Shown piece by piece: positions 23,061 through 30,548 of a DNA stretch of 64,000 bases (its first letter is position 1; each line of letters begins with the position of its first letter). Made by a program: the position numbers and the translations under genes. The stretch lies in the IMG/VR virus record IMGVR_UViG_3300035117_000094, positions 1 through 64,000 of that record; one strand, 5' to 3'. The notes under the pieces are model-generated. The model saw only the letters and a list, made by a program, of their open reading frames with translations, was not told the origin of the DNA and searched no databases. This DNA is from a virus.

Positions 23061-23429
23061 TTCGCGGGCAGCCTCCCCGCCGCTCAGGCTCAGCCCGGTC
23101 CGCTCCCCGATTATCCGCCGTGCGCGGTCTATGCTGCCCATCCCGCGAATCTCGTTGCAGTAAACGAGCTTGCCGCCGCTCCTGGCCGCCGCAGCCGAGC
23201 ACTCCGGGCAGGCAGCCGGATAACCGTGCACGGCGCGCAGGTTGGCCATGTCGAGCGCCCGGGCGGGATTCTCCGTGACCGGCACCAGGTGATCAGCGGA
23301 CTTAGCCCCGAAATGAAGGCAGATGTGGCACTTCCCCGCGTCCCGCCTGACAGCCTCCTGCACCATGCGCTTCCACGAGCCGCTGCCCTCAGCCCCGTGG
23401 CGCTTAGGGCGCCGCCTAGACGGACTCAT
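23034..23429 (-). CDS. HNH endonuclease
   Basis: 131 residues. CHICLHFGAKSADHLVPVT (about residues 34-52) carries the first zinc knuckle and the DH of the HNH motif; NLRAVHGYPAACPECS supplies the asparagine, the later histidine and the second CxxC. Such nucleases cut DNA and in many phages sit beside the terminase. Here it is the last gene of the leftward block and overlaps the next gene by 14 bp. Confidence 0.85.
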   Translation of the reverse strand: MSPSRRRPKRHGAEGSGSWKRMVQEAVRRDAGKCHICLHFGAKSADHLVPVTENPARALDMANLRAVHGYPAACPECSAAAARSGGKLVYCNEIRGMGSIDRARRIIGERTGLSLSGGEAARESAEGRDIW

Positions 23430-23694
23430 CCACCCAGAAGCCCGCCGCCCGCGCCTTGCGCAGCTCCTCGGCGTACTTGGCCTCCACGGCTGCGGTGCTC
23501 AGCCCGAGGTTCCCGGCCGCGTTCGCCCGCAAGACCGCGCCGAGCATCTTGCCCGTGTAGGCGAGGATGTTGGCCTTGTGGCCGTTGTCCACGGACGTGT
23601 AGGTCGCTAGCCGCTCGCGAACGTAGTCGAGTGCCGCGCCGGCTAGCATGCGGGCGTCGGCCGCCTTGTCCTGGACGGGAACGTTCTCGGTCAT
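23416..23694 (-). CDS. Helical hypothetical protein
   Basis: 92 residues beginning MTENVPVQDKAADARML. A longer frame exists upstream, but GGAGGAGCC-type spacing before 23694 and the overlapping upstream gene favour this start. All-helical; size and position next to an HNH gene recall small terminase subunits, but no helix-turn-helix was identified, so this is only a suggestion. Confidence 0.75.
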   Translation of the reverse strand: MTENVPVQDKAADARMLAGAALDYVRERLATYTSVDNGHKANILAYTGKMLGAVLRANAAGNLGLSTAAVEAKYAEELRKARAAGFWVDESV

Positions 23695-23695
23695 T

Positions 23696-23881
23696 TCAGG
23701 CTCCTCCGGGGTTTTCAGGGCTGAGGGGGGATTCCGGACTGGGGTCACGAAGGGCGTTTTCCGTGTCCCCGGGGGCGTTTTCCTGGCGCGACCGCAGGCC
23801 GAGGGCCTCCATGACCGGGAACGCGTACCAGGCCCAGAGGAACACGGCGAAGTTGCGCAGGTCGCGCAGGACCCTACGCAC
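23696..23881 (-). CDS. Small hypothetical protein
   Basis: 61 residues from GTG. A hydrophobic, aromatic stretch (NFAVFLWAWYAFPVMEALG) could insert in the membrane; the tail is proline/serine-rich. Overlaps the upstream stop. Function unknown. Confidence 0.6.
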   Translation of the reverse strand: MRRVLRDLRNFAVFLWAWYAFPVMEALGLRSRQENAPGDTENALRDPSPESPLSPENPGGA

Positions 23882-24161
23882 CCGCGTTCTCCGCTATCAC
23901 CCGGGCCAGCTTGGCGGTGTCCTCCGGGCTGGTAACCGCGCACCAGCACAGGTCTACCTCGTCGCCGAACTCGGCGAGCCAGTCAGCGAGGGTCCGCGTG
24001 CCCTCCAGTAGCTGCCGGGCCTCTACCAGGGCACCGCAGCGGCTGACGAACTTGCGGGCGTCGCCGGGGAGCGCCACGGCAAGGTCCGTTACCTCTTCCC
24101 GGCGCGCATGCCACCAGTGGTGGCCGTCCCGGTCGGCCTGGGTGTCGAGTACGTAGTTCAC
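23874..24161 (-). CDS. Hypothetical protein
   Basis: 95 residues from GTG, starting at a GTGA overlap. Contains DGHHWWHARREEV and a DLCWCAVTS segment; mostly helical. No family recognised. Confidence 0.75.
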   Translation of the reverse strand: MNYVLDTQADRDGHHWWHARREEVTDLAVALPGDARKFVSRCGALVEARQLLEGTRTLADWLAEFGDEVDLCWCAVTSPEDTAKLARVIAENAGA

Positions 24162-24361
24162 CCGCCGAACACCTTCACGTCCTGGTCGTTCTCGTCGCCA
24201 TTACCGTCCGGGCCTGTGTACACGACGCGCTCGCCGGGCACGAGGGACTGCCTAACCGCGTTACGGGCGGCGGGCAGGGTGTCGCGAGTGGTCGTCACAG
24301 TCTCGGTGCGGCGGCTCCCGTCGTCGTTGCGCCCGGTGATGAAAGCAGCGAACTTTCCCAT
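24158..24361 (-). CDS. Small hypothetical protein
   Basis: 67 residues; AGAAGGAGAGAATC upstream is a strong ribosome binding site. Charged, beta-like. Function unknown. Confidence 0.7.
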   Translation of the reverse strand: MGKFAAFITGRNDDGSRRTETVTTTRDTLPAARNAVRQSLVPGERVVYTGPDGNGDENDQDVKVFGG

Positions 24362-24570
24362 GATTCTCTCCTTCTCGGTGACGTCAGGCTCAGGCAGTAA
24401 TCGATGTCCGTAACCTCGTGCAGGATAGCACGCTTCTCGGCTTCGGCAAGGAAAGCCGCCTGCTGGTCCATGACCCGTGACAGGTGCTCGCGCTCGTGCT
24501 CCAGCATGACGCGGTTCCAGCGCCGGAACTCGCCTAGCCGGCAGCGCTCATGCGACAGGTCGTCGTCCAC
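24295..24570 (-). CDS. Hypothetical helical protein
   Basis: 91 residues from GTG. The first 60 residues are a charged helix (EFRRWNRVMLEHEREHLSRV). The last 67 bp overlap the downstream gene in another frame, so the exact C-terminus deserves caution. Function unknown. Confidence 0.6.
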   Translation of the reverse strand: MDDDLSHERCRLGEFRRWNRVMLEHEREHLSRVMDQQAAFLAEAEKRAILHEVTDIDYCLSLTSPRRRESWESSLLSSPGATTTGAAAPRL

Positions 24571-24579
24571 GGCGCCAGC

Positions 24580-24885
24580 TTACCGCCTCTTCGGCTCCAG
24601 GACGCCCTCCAGGGCGAAGCCGTCGTCGATATGGCCGTTCTCCCTCAGGACGCGCAAGGCGAGGCTCAGGCCCCCTCGCAGCGCCGTGATGGCCTCCTCC
24701 TGTGACTTCACCGTGTCACGCAGGTACGCGACGATGCGCGGCATGTCGTCCCTGACCTCCAGGAGGCCGGCCGTCTCGCGCAGGTGCTTAGCCTCACGAG
24801 TCAGCCTCTCAGCTTCCCGCTCGGCTGTGTCAGCCCGGTCCCGGAGGCTGAAGGCGCCGGCCTTCTCGATTTCCTCGTCTGACAT
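24580..24885 (-). CDS. Coiled-coil hypothetical protein
   Basis: 101 residues starting MSDEEIEKAGAFSLRD. The in-frame extension further upstream would translate the tRNA genes and is rejected. A heptad-like stretch (about residues 18-75) suggests a coiled coil. It directly follows the tRNA cluster on the same strand. Confidence 0.75.
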   Translation of the reverse strand: MSDEEIEKAGAFSLRDRADTAEREAERLTREAKHLRETAGLLEVRDDMPRIVAYLRDTVKSQEEAITALRGGLSLALRVLRENGHIDDGFALEGVLEPKRR

Positions 24886-24902
24886 CGCTCTTATGTCCAC
24901 GA

Positions 24903-24985
24903 GCCGGCCCCGGGATTCGAACCCGGATCTCCCGTTCAAGGGGCTGTTCCTGCCCCGGGTGTCCTGCCAGTTAGACGAGGACGGC
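24903..24985 (-). tRNA. tRNA-like gene with abnormal anticodon arm
   Basis: Acceptor strands GCCGTCC/GGCCGGC (one mismatch), a D arm (GTCT-AACTGGCA-GGAC) and a perfect T arm (CCGGG-TTCGAAT-CCCGG) are clear. The middle is 34 nt instead of about 22. The only regular arm is GGGGC-AGGAACA-GCCCC, whose 7-base loop lacks the universal T33; an alternative outer CCCG/CGGG pairing leaves a 21-base loop. Either a degenerate tRNA or a non-decoding tRNA-like RNA. Confidence 0.55.
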
Positions 24986-24987
24986 GC

Positions 24988-25059
24988 TCCGTGCCCTGGA
25001 TTCGAACCAGGAACCAGCGCCTTAACAGGGCGCCGCTCTGCCGGTTGAGCTAACACGGA
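24988..25059 (-). tRNA. tRNA-Asn (GTT)
   Basis: Standard 72-nt cloverleaf: acceptor TCCGTGT/GCACGGA, D arm GCTC/GAGC, anticodon stem GCGCC/GGCGC with loop CTGTTAA, T arm CCTGG-TTCGAAT-CCAGG. No CCA encoded. Confidence 0.9.
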
Positions 25060-25087
25060 CTGACAGGACGCCCGGCTGGCCTCCCGC

Positions 25088-25160
25088 TCCCGCCCGTGGA
25101 TTCGAACCACGAACCTCCGGCACCAGAGGCCGGCGCTCTGCCTAGTTGCGCTAGACGGGA
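25088..25160 (-). tRNA. tRNA-Gln (CTG)
   Basis: 73 nt: acceptor TCCCGTC/GGCGGGA, D arm GCGC/GAGC (one mismatch), anticodon stem CCGGC/GCCGG with loop CTCTGGT, T arm CGTGG-TTCGAAT-CCACG. Decodes CAG, a frequent codon in this genome. Confidence 0.9.
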
Positions 25161-25244
25161 CCGTGGCGAGTTGCGTACCGCCCCGGCGATTACGCCGACG
25201 TTCCCGCCCCACGGTTCAGGGGGCTGGGAAAGCTCGAAGGGATG

Positions 25245-25496
25245 TTACAGGCCGTGCGACGCCAGCGCGGCGACGGCGGCCTCGATCAGCTTGCCCGCCA
25301 GGGCCTTGGCCTCGGCTGCCAGCGCCGGGTTCTCGGCCTCGGCAGCCGCCTTGGCGTCCGACAGGGCAGTCTTAACGTCCGTCGCGAGGACGCCCTTCTC
25401 CGCGTCGAACGCGGCCTTGGCCTCCGCGATGGCCTCGTCCACGCGCTCCTTGATGGGGTGGAGCACCTTCTCGATCTCCGCGATGACACTCGCCAT
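25245..25496 (-). CDS. Alanine-rich coiled-coil protein
   Basis: 83 residues, one long alanine/lysine/glutamate-rich helix (EIEKVLHPIKERVDEAIAEA and onward), preceded by CCGGAGGAATTC, an excellent ribosome binding site. Function unknown; such proteins are often small structural or scaffold-like partners. Confidence 0.75.
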   Translation of the reverse strand: MASVIAEIEKVLHPIKERVDEAIAEAKAAFDAEKGVLATDVKTALSDAKAAAEAENPALAAEAKALAGKLIEAAVAALASHGL

Positions 25497-25511
25497 GAAT
25501 TCCTCCGGTCA

Positions 25512-25546
25512 GTAGGCTGGTTCCGTCGTCCAGGGCTTCAGCCTAC
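25512..25546 (-). terminator. Terminator-like hairpin after the vWA gene
   Basis: GTAGGCTG (25512-25519) pairs with CAGCCTAC (25539-25546) across a 19-base loop, at the end of the vWA gene. Confidence 0.5.
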
Positions 25547-26592
25547 CGCAGCACCAGGACGCGAGTGCCGGGCAGGATCTTGCGGTTGTAGGCAGTGGAC
25601 TGGATGAAGATCGTGCAGCCGGCCTGCTGGTTCGGGCGGACGTGCACCGTGTGGTCCGAGGGGAGGCCCAGGACAGCGCGGGCGGCCGGGCCGCTGTAGA
25701 CCTTGCCGCCTGTCTCGACGGCGATGGCCTTCCCGCCCTGGATGTCCTCAGCCTTGGTGAACTCGTAGTACGCCCGGCCGACCACGTACGGGGTCACGAG
25801 CGCGTCGATGCGCTCACGGTCGGCGCTGAGGGGGTGCTCCACGAAGTAGTAGCTGCCCTCGGTGAGCGGCGTGGCCGCGCCCTTGACCTCGGCGGCCGAG
25901 AACTCGCGGACCTTGAACAGGCCCCCTCGCTGGCTGCCCGCGCCCTTGTTCCAGCCGTGGACGCCCTCCTTGCGGCCCTGCATGAAGCTGGCGGCGCTGG
26001 TGCGCATGACCTCGCCCACCTGGCTCATGCCCGCCGACGACGAGGTGTCCCACACGGCGATGTTGCCCTCGGGAAAGCCGCACGCGCGAAGCTGGACAGT
26101 GGCGTAGCTGTTCGGGCCGAACGCGGTGGTCGTCCAGTTCTCGGGCAGGCCGCCGATCCGGGCGGCGAGCCGCTTCGGCGCCTCGTACCTGCCGCCGTGA
26201 TCGTGGCTGTCGTTCTCCAGGCCGTCCGACAGGAGCGTGAGGTTAAAGGCGTGCTCGCCGTAGAGGGTGGCCGTCTTCTCCAGGTCGGAGACGCCCAGCA
26301 TGGCGCAGTCGATGAGCGCGGTGTTCCCGCCCGGCTTGTACAGCCCCTGGATCGAGGGAAGGCGGAGCACGTCCTTGTCGTAGAACAGGCAGCGCTGCCG
26401 CCCGTAGCCGCTGAAGGTGTAGAGGGTGACCCGGGTCTCCTGGTCCTGCTCCTGCGAGAGCTGGGCGAGGAACCGCACGTAGTTGTCCCACGCCTGGACG
26501 ACGGCGTCCGCGTGCACGTTCATCGACCAGGACGCGTCGATGAGCGCGGCGAAGTGGTTGATGAGGTTCGGGGTGCTCGTGCCAGTGGTCAT
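25543..26592 (-). CDS. von Willebrand factor A (vWA) domain protein
   Basis: 349 residues. A metal-ion-dependent adhesion site is visible: DASWSM near residue 19 (DxSxS), GGNTAL near 89 (Thr) and TLLSDGLEN near 119 (Asp). The C-terminal 150 residues form an extra beta-rich domain ending in LPGTRVLVLR. Similar vWA proteins occur in phages and in tellurite-resistance/TROVE-type systems; here the partner is unknown. It sits among lysis and tail genes but is separated by gaps from both neighbours. Confidence 0.85.
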   Translation of the reverse strand: MTTGTSTPNLINHFAALIDASWSMNVHADAVVQAWDNYVRFLAQLSQEQDQETRVTLYTFSGYGRQRCLFYDKDVLRLPSIQGLYKPGGNTALIDCAMLGVSDLEKTATLYGEHAFNLTLLSDGLENDSHDHGGRYEAPKRLAARIGGLPENWTTTAFGPNSYATVQLRACGFPEGNIAVWDTSSSAGMSQVGEVMRTSAASFMQGRKEGVHGWNKGAGSQRGGLFKVREFSAAEVKGAATPLTEGSYYFVEHPLSADRERIDALVTPYVVGRAYYEFTKAEDIQGGKAIAVETGGKVYSGPAARAVLGLPSDHTVHVRPNQQAGCTIFIQSTAYNRKILPGTRVLVLR

Positions 26593-26649
26593 CGCTTTTC
26601 CCGTCCTGACTGGTCTGGGGATGTCTCCGGGCCTCAGCCTACCTGCTGC

Positions 26650-26979
26650 TCAGATCGCTCCCGGCTCGTCCGGGGCCTGCGCGTCATAACAGCTGGTGAT
26701 GCCGTCGATAAGCGCCGTGGCCCACGTCGTGTCCGTGCCCGCGATCGTGCTGACGACGCTACGGGACACCCCGTCGAAGCCGAGGGCGCTCAGGTCCAGG
26801 CCGGGCACGGCGTGATGCAGGAGGGCGTTGACGAGGGTGCCCGCGATGGCAGCGTGACTGCCCGCCCGCTTGGCCAGCAGCGCCATGTAGAGCACGCGGC
26901 GCGTCTCGTCGAGCGCTCGCTTCAGCTCGTCCGTCAGGGCCTCGCCCGGCCCGTCAGCGTCTTCAGGCATGATGTCCAT
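26650..26979 (-). CDS. Hypothetical helical protein
   Basis: 109 residues, acidic start then helices (LKRALDETRRVLYMALLAKR). A TAGGCT box six bases before the ATG could be a -10 element giving a nearly leaderless mRNA. Function unknown. Confidence 0.7.
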   Translation of the reverse strand: MDIMPEDADGPGEALTDELKRALDETRRVLYMALLAKRAGSHAAIAGTLVNALLHHAVPGLDLSALGFDGVSRSVVSTIAGTDTTWATALIDGITSCYDAQAPDEPGAI

Positions 26980-26988
26980 GATGCCAGC

Positions 26989-27729
26989 CTACCCGAGCCT
27001 GTGGGGGTGCCAGGGCCAGCCGGCCGGCACGAGGTCGAGCACCTTCGGGTCGCCGAGTCCGACCCACGCCTCGGCGTCGTAGCGGTCACGGTGCCGGATG
27101 CCGGGCAGCCCGGCCAGGTAGCCCGCCGTGGCCCACCAGAAGTTGCCGGCGAACATGGGAACGCCGACTACCTTGCCGTCCGCCGGGAGCCAGTGCGCCC
27201 CGGCCGCGTCGTGGCCGTCGCCGAGCGCCGCCGTGCACTCGCGCCACCGGGTCACGCAGGCGCCCTGCATGCACTGCCGCCACAGGTCCTGGTGCGGGGT
27301 CTGCCGCCAGCCGCCCTTAGTGTGCGCGTACAGCACGGGCGTGTTCACGGGCAGCCCCTGGACGGCGGCGTGCAGCGCCCGCAGGGTAACGTGCTCGAAC
27401 CCGTACTCAGCCGACGCGGCCTGGGTCCACGCCGGCCACGCGCCCTCCAGCCAGTTCCGGGCGGACTGACGGGCGCCCAGCGAGCCTACCAGCCCCACGC
27501 GGACCTCACCCGTGAACCCGGCCTGGCCCAGCGCGGTGAAGTGCTCGGAGGCGACGCGCGGCCAGCCGCCCCCGGCGGCGTACAGGTGGTAGAAGTGGAC
27601 GGGCACCGGGCTGGCCGCCGGGGGCGCGAGGGCGGAGCCGGGGAACCCGTGGCCGGGCGCCCCGTAACCCGGCACCTGGGGGTCTCTCCAGTGAGCGATG
27701 CCCGCCTGCTGCGGGCGTTCCTCGGTCAT
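26989..27729 (-). CDS. Glycosyltransferase-like protein, paralogue 1
   Basis: 246 residues from ATG 27729 (a GTG three codons upstream is possible). VLYAHTKGGW (about residue 131), FAGNFWWATAGYL (about 198) and a C-terminal WPWHPH are shared, in order and spacing, with the gene at 32151. Families with HTKG and NFWWA motifs are usually annotated as glycosyltransferases; I infer sugar transfer to a tail or surface component. The pair brackets the tail-fibre genes. Confidence 0.65.
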   Translation of the reverse strand: MTEERPQQAGIAHWRDPQVPGYGAPGHGFPGSALAPPAASPVPVHFYHLYAAGGGWPRVASEHFTALGQAGFTGEVRVGLVGSLGARQSARNWLEGAWPAWTQAASAEYGFEHVTLRALHAAVQGLPVNTPVLYAHTKGGWRQTPHQDLWRQCMQGACVTRWRECTAALGDGHDAAGAHWLPADGKVVGVPMFAGNFWWATAGYLAGLPGIRHRDRYDAEAWVGLGDPKVLDLVPAGWPWHPHRLG

Positions 27730-27755
27730 CGTCGTCACGGGGCGCGCTGCCCGGG

Positions 27756-28847
27756 CTAGCTGACGCTGATGACGCGGGTTACGGTCGTGTAACCGGTGGC
27801 GCTGGTCTCCACGGTGTACGCGCCCGCCCGGGGGACGGCGATGACGACGTGCGGCGCGGACCCGTGGCTCTCGCCCGCGATGTTCCCGGCCGTGTCCTTC
27901 ACGATCGTCGAGTAGGCGCCCGAGTAGCCGGGAATTCCCCGGGCCACGTTCATCGTGCGCGTGACCTCCGTGTGCGGGGTGACGGACAGGCCGGCCACGG
28001 GAAGCGGCGCCGGGGTGGTGCCCGGGGACTTCAGCAGCGCCGCCCACGTGCCCGGCCCTACGATGCCGTCCACGGCGAGGTGCGCCGCGCCCTGGAACTT
28101 GGTCAAGGCTGCGAGGGTGGCGGCGCCGAAGCTGCCGTCCACGGCGAGCATGGCGTACCCGTACGCGGAGTGCCACGCGTTCAGCCGCTCCTGGAGGACG
28201 TGCACGGGGCCTCCGGCCACGCCGCCGTCCGTCATGCCGGACCGCAGGACGGTCAGCGTGAGGGGGACGGGCGCGAACGCGTAGCCCTGCCAGAGGGTGG
28301 TGTCGTAGCGGGCGTTGCTCGCGTACTGGGTAGCGTCGGCGGGGCGCAGCCTGCTCAGGCCGCAGGTCTTCGCGGCGCACAGGTGCTTGCCGGCGTAGTG
28401 CGCGGTCCACATGACGTACGCGCTGTCCGGTACGCCGGCCGCGCGCAGGTGGCTGGTGACCGTGTCGGCCCAGCTTCCCTCGACGTAGAGGATCGGCCGG
28501 CGGGCGGCGCCGTGGTCCGGGTTGTGCACGAACGCCACGGCGGCGCGGCCCCCGGCGTCAGCGTCCGGGTAGTTGCCCGCCTCGATGTCGATGCACATCG
28601 CCCTGTTGAGGCCATCGGGGGTGATGGACACGACCCGGCCGGAGGCCAGCAGCGCGGGGAACCGGTCCCCGACCGCCTTGATGTTGGCGTACCGGCCGTT
28701 AAAGTACCCGGCCTCCACGTCGCCCTGCGGCAGGAACGCCACGGTCACGGCGTCGTAGCCGGTCAGGGATCCTGCGGGGACGGTGGTGAGGCCGAGGGGG
28801 GCGAGGACCCGGGTCCTGAGGGTCCGCGCCTTCTGCGTGATGGTCAT
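27756..28847 (-). CDS. Lysin: GH25-like domain plus peptidoglycan-binding domain
   Basis: 363 residues. Residues about 30-195 look like a glycoside-hydrolase-25/DUF1906-like domain, with CIDIEAGNYPDAD carrying the acidic DxE pair and TQYASNARYDTTLWQGY near its end. Residues about 210-275 are a peptidoglycan-binding repeat (LQERLNAWHSAYG, DGSFGAATLAALTKFQ, DGIVGPGTW). The last 80 residues are beta-rich, Ig-like. A cell-wall hydrolase acting as endolysin or tail lysin is likely; the window thus holds two unrelated wall hydrolases. Confidence 0.8.
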   Translation of the reverse strand: MTITQKARTLRTRVLAPLGLTTVPAGSLTGYDAVTVAFLPQGDVEAGYFNGRYANIKAVGDRFPALLASGRVVSITPDGLNRAMCIDIEAGNYPDADAGGRAAVAFVHNPDHGAARRPILYVEGSWADTVTSHLRAAGVPDSAYVMWTAHYAGKHLCAAKTCGLSRLRPADATQYASNARYDTTLWQGYAFAPVPLTLTVLRSGMTDGGVAGGPVHVLQERLNAWHSAYGYAMLAVDGSFGAATLAALTKFQGAAHLAVDGIVGPGTWAALLKSPGTTPAPLPVAGLSVTPHTEVTRTMNVARGIPGYSGAYSTIVKDTAGNIAGESHGSAPHVVIAVPRAGAYTVETSATGYTTVTRVISVS

Positions 28848-28955
28848 GATGCTCCCGGGGTTCTCGTGATCGAGGGGGGATTCCGCGACTGCGTCAGGGG
28901 GGTCCGATCCCTCGTCAGCAGCCGGGGCTTCCGTTGCCCCAGCATACCCCGGACG

Positions 28956-29972
28956 TCACATGAAGTCAGAAGTGCCCACGAGGCCGTGGGAAAGCTCGTC
29001 GAACGTGGGACTGGCATTGCTGGTGTAACCGGGGAGCCAGAAGTAGCCGGAGTACTGGGAGTGACCCCACTGCGCGCCGGGGGGAACGAGCCACCGGTTG
29101 CCCTTCCACGTCAGCCCGGACGAGAGCAGCAGCGTCTGGTCGTACAGCGGGCCGAATGCCGCCTGCCACTGCGTGGTGTAGGTGTTATTCGTGAACGTTA
29201 GGTTAGTGAGCTGGCCAGCCTCGTTGTGCAGCGCGACCGTGAACCCGAACCCGCCGATCAGGTTGCCGCTGATCAGGCAGTTCGTCAGGAAGTTGGCGGC
29301 GGACCCCCAGACTATGGCGTTCGTGTCGCCGAGGGCGTTGATGGCGTTGCGCGTCAGCTGGAGGTAGGCCATCTGGCCGCCGCCCGGGGCGCCGATGCCG
29401 TCGTTGTGGTCCAGGCCGCTGGTGTTCAGCCTCAGGTTATGGAAGTTGTTGTAGTCCACGAGGTAAGGATTCGCCTGCGTGCTGCCGTTGGCCAGCCGGG
29501 CGCCGCCGTTGCCGAAGCCCCACATGTCGCAGTTTTTCAGCAGCAGGCCGCCCTCGCACCAGGTATTCAGCGTGCCCGGCTGAGCCTGGGTGCCGTCCGC
29601 GCAGAAGCCGTACTGGTACCCGGCGTCCTGGGGGACCGGGCTGTCCTTCAGCGCCGGCGGCCACGACGCGAACGGCCCCGGCTGCGTGGTGCAGTTAACG
29701 AACTTCAGGTTCCTGCCGTACAGCAGGACGGCGAACGCGTTCGGCCCGGTGCTCGGCCAGCAGCAGCCGATGCACGTCACGTTCTGCACGGGCACTGACT
29801 CGGTTCCGATGTTGCCGTTGCCGAGGTTGACGTAGCCGACGTAGGTGGTGTTGGACTGCACGGTGATGGCGCTGCCATCGGTCAGCGTCCCGTTATACCC
29901 CGGCGCGTTCTCGTAGCCCGTGACCGCGCCCGTGGGCCACTGCGGGAGGGGCGGCGCCTTGGTGAGGAACAT
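28956..29972 (-). CDS. Parallel beta-helix tail-fibre or tailspike protein
   Basis: 338 residues with repeating short strands and asparagine turns (TFTNNTY, LISGNLIGGFG, LKFVNCTTQ, LLLKNCDMWGFGNGGARL), the pattern of right-handed beta-helix (pectate-lyase-like) proteins. A DHNDGIGAPG segment lies mid-way. Such proteins bind or cut surface polysaccharide. It belongs to a run of structural genes on this strand. Confidence 0.8.
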   Translation of the reverse strand: MFLTKAPPLPQWPTGAVTGYENAPGYNGTLTDGSAITVQSNTTYVGYVNLGNGNIGTESVPVQNVTCIGCCWPSTGPNAFAVLLYGRNLKFVNCTTQPGPFASWPPALKDSPVPQDAGYQYGFCADGTQAQPGTLNTWCEGGLLLKNCDMWGFGNGGARLANGSTQANPYLVDYNNFHNLRLNTSGLDHNDGIGAPGGGQMAYLQLTRNAINALGDTNAIVWGSAANFLTNCLISGNLIGGFGFTVALHNEAGQLTNLTFTNNTYTTQWQAAFGPLYDQTLLLSSGLTWKGNRWLVPPGAQWGHSQYSGYFWLPGYTSNASPTFDELSHGLVGTSDFM

Positions 29973-29981
29973 CCCGGCCTC

Positions 29982-30548
29982 CTAGACGATTCCGGATGCG
30001 AGCAGCAGGCCGCCGGCCGACAGCGTTACCTCAGGGTCAACCCAGTAATTCGAGGCGTTAAAGCTGCCGTCCGGGTACGTGGCGGTAGGCGCGGCGTGGA
30101 AGGAGTCCTGCCCGGGGCTGGCCCCCGCGTTATCCGGCGCGGACAGCGCGCCGTTGGTGATCCCGGCTGCGCCCGCCCCGGAGTCCCAGTAGTGAGCAGT
30201 GATGCCGTACCAGTTAGCGGTGCCCGACCCGGCGTCCTTCGCGACGCACGCCTTGTACGCAGTGCCGGGGCTGAGTGACGGCGGGGAGGCGAACGCCCCC
30301 CGTACCCACCCTGACCCCGGGGCGCCGCTCCAGGACGGGAACTCCTGGTGCACCAGCGCGGTCCCGGAGACGGTGAAGAGGGCGATGATGGTGGGAAGCT
30401 CCGTGGCCCCGGCCGGGCTGTCCCACCACACGGCAGCCAGGCGGTACCCAGCGGCGTTAACCTGGACCTGCACGCCGAGGGTGAGCCACGTGGCGTCCGT
30501 CACGATGGCGCCGCCCCCGGACTGGCCGAACAGCGTGAGCGCGGTCAT
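29982..30548 (-). CDS. DUF4082-like structural protein
   Basis: 188 residues; ATG 30548 overlaps the upstream stop (ATGA). The order LGVQVQVNAAGYRLAAVWW, then GWVRGAFASPPSLSPGTAY resembles DUF4082 beta-sandwich domains found on surface and fibre proteins. Probably a fibre subunit or accessory tip. Confidence 0.7.
   Translation of the reverse strand: MTALTLFGQSGGGAIVTDATWLTLGVQVQVNAAGYRLAAVWWDSPAGATELPTIIALFTVSGTALVHQEFPSWSGAPGSGWVRGAFASPPSLSPGTAYKACVAKDAGSGTANWYGITAHYWDSGAGAAGITNGALSAPDNAGASPGQDSFHAAPTATYPDGSFNASNYWVDPEVTLSAGGLLLASGIV

Noticed and set aside
24886-25212. N-terminal extension of the coiled-coil gene at 24580
   Set aside because: It would translate the tRNA-like and tRNA genes; an ATG inside gives a normal protein.
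25642-27759. 705-codon open frame on the plus strand
   Set aside because: Antisense shadow of the vWA and glycosyltransferase-like genes caused by high G+C; product is low-complexity Arg/Gly/Ala/Val.
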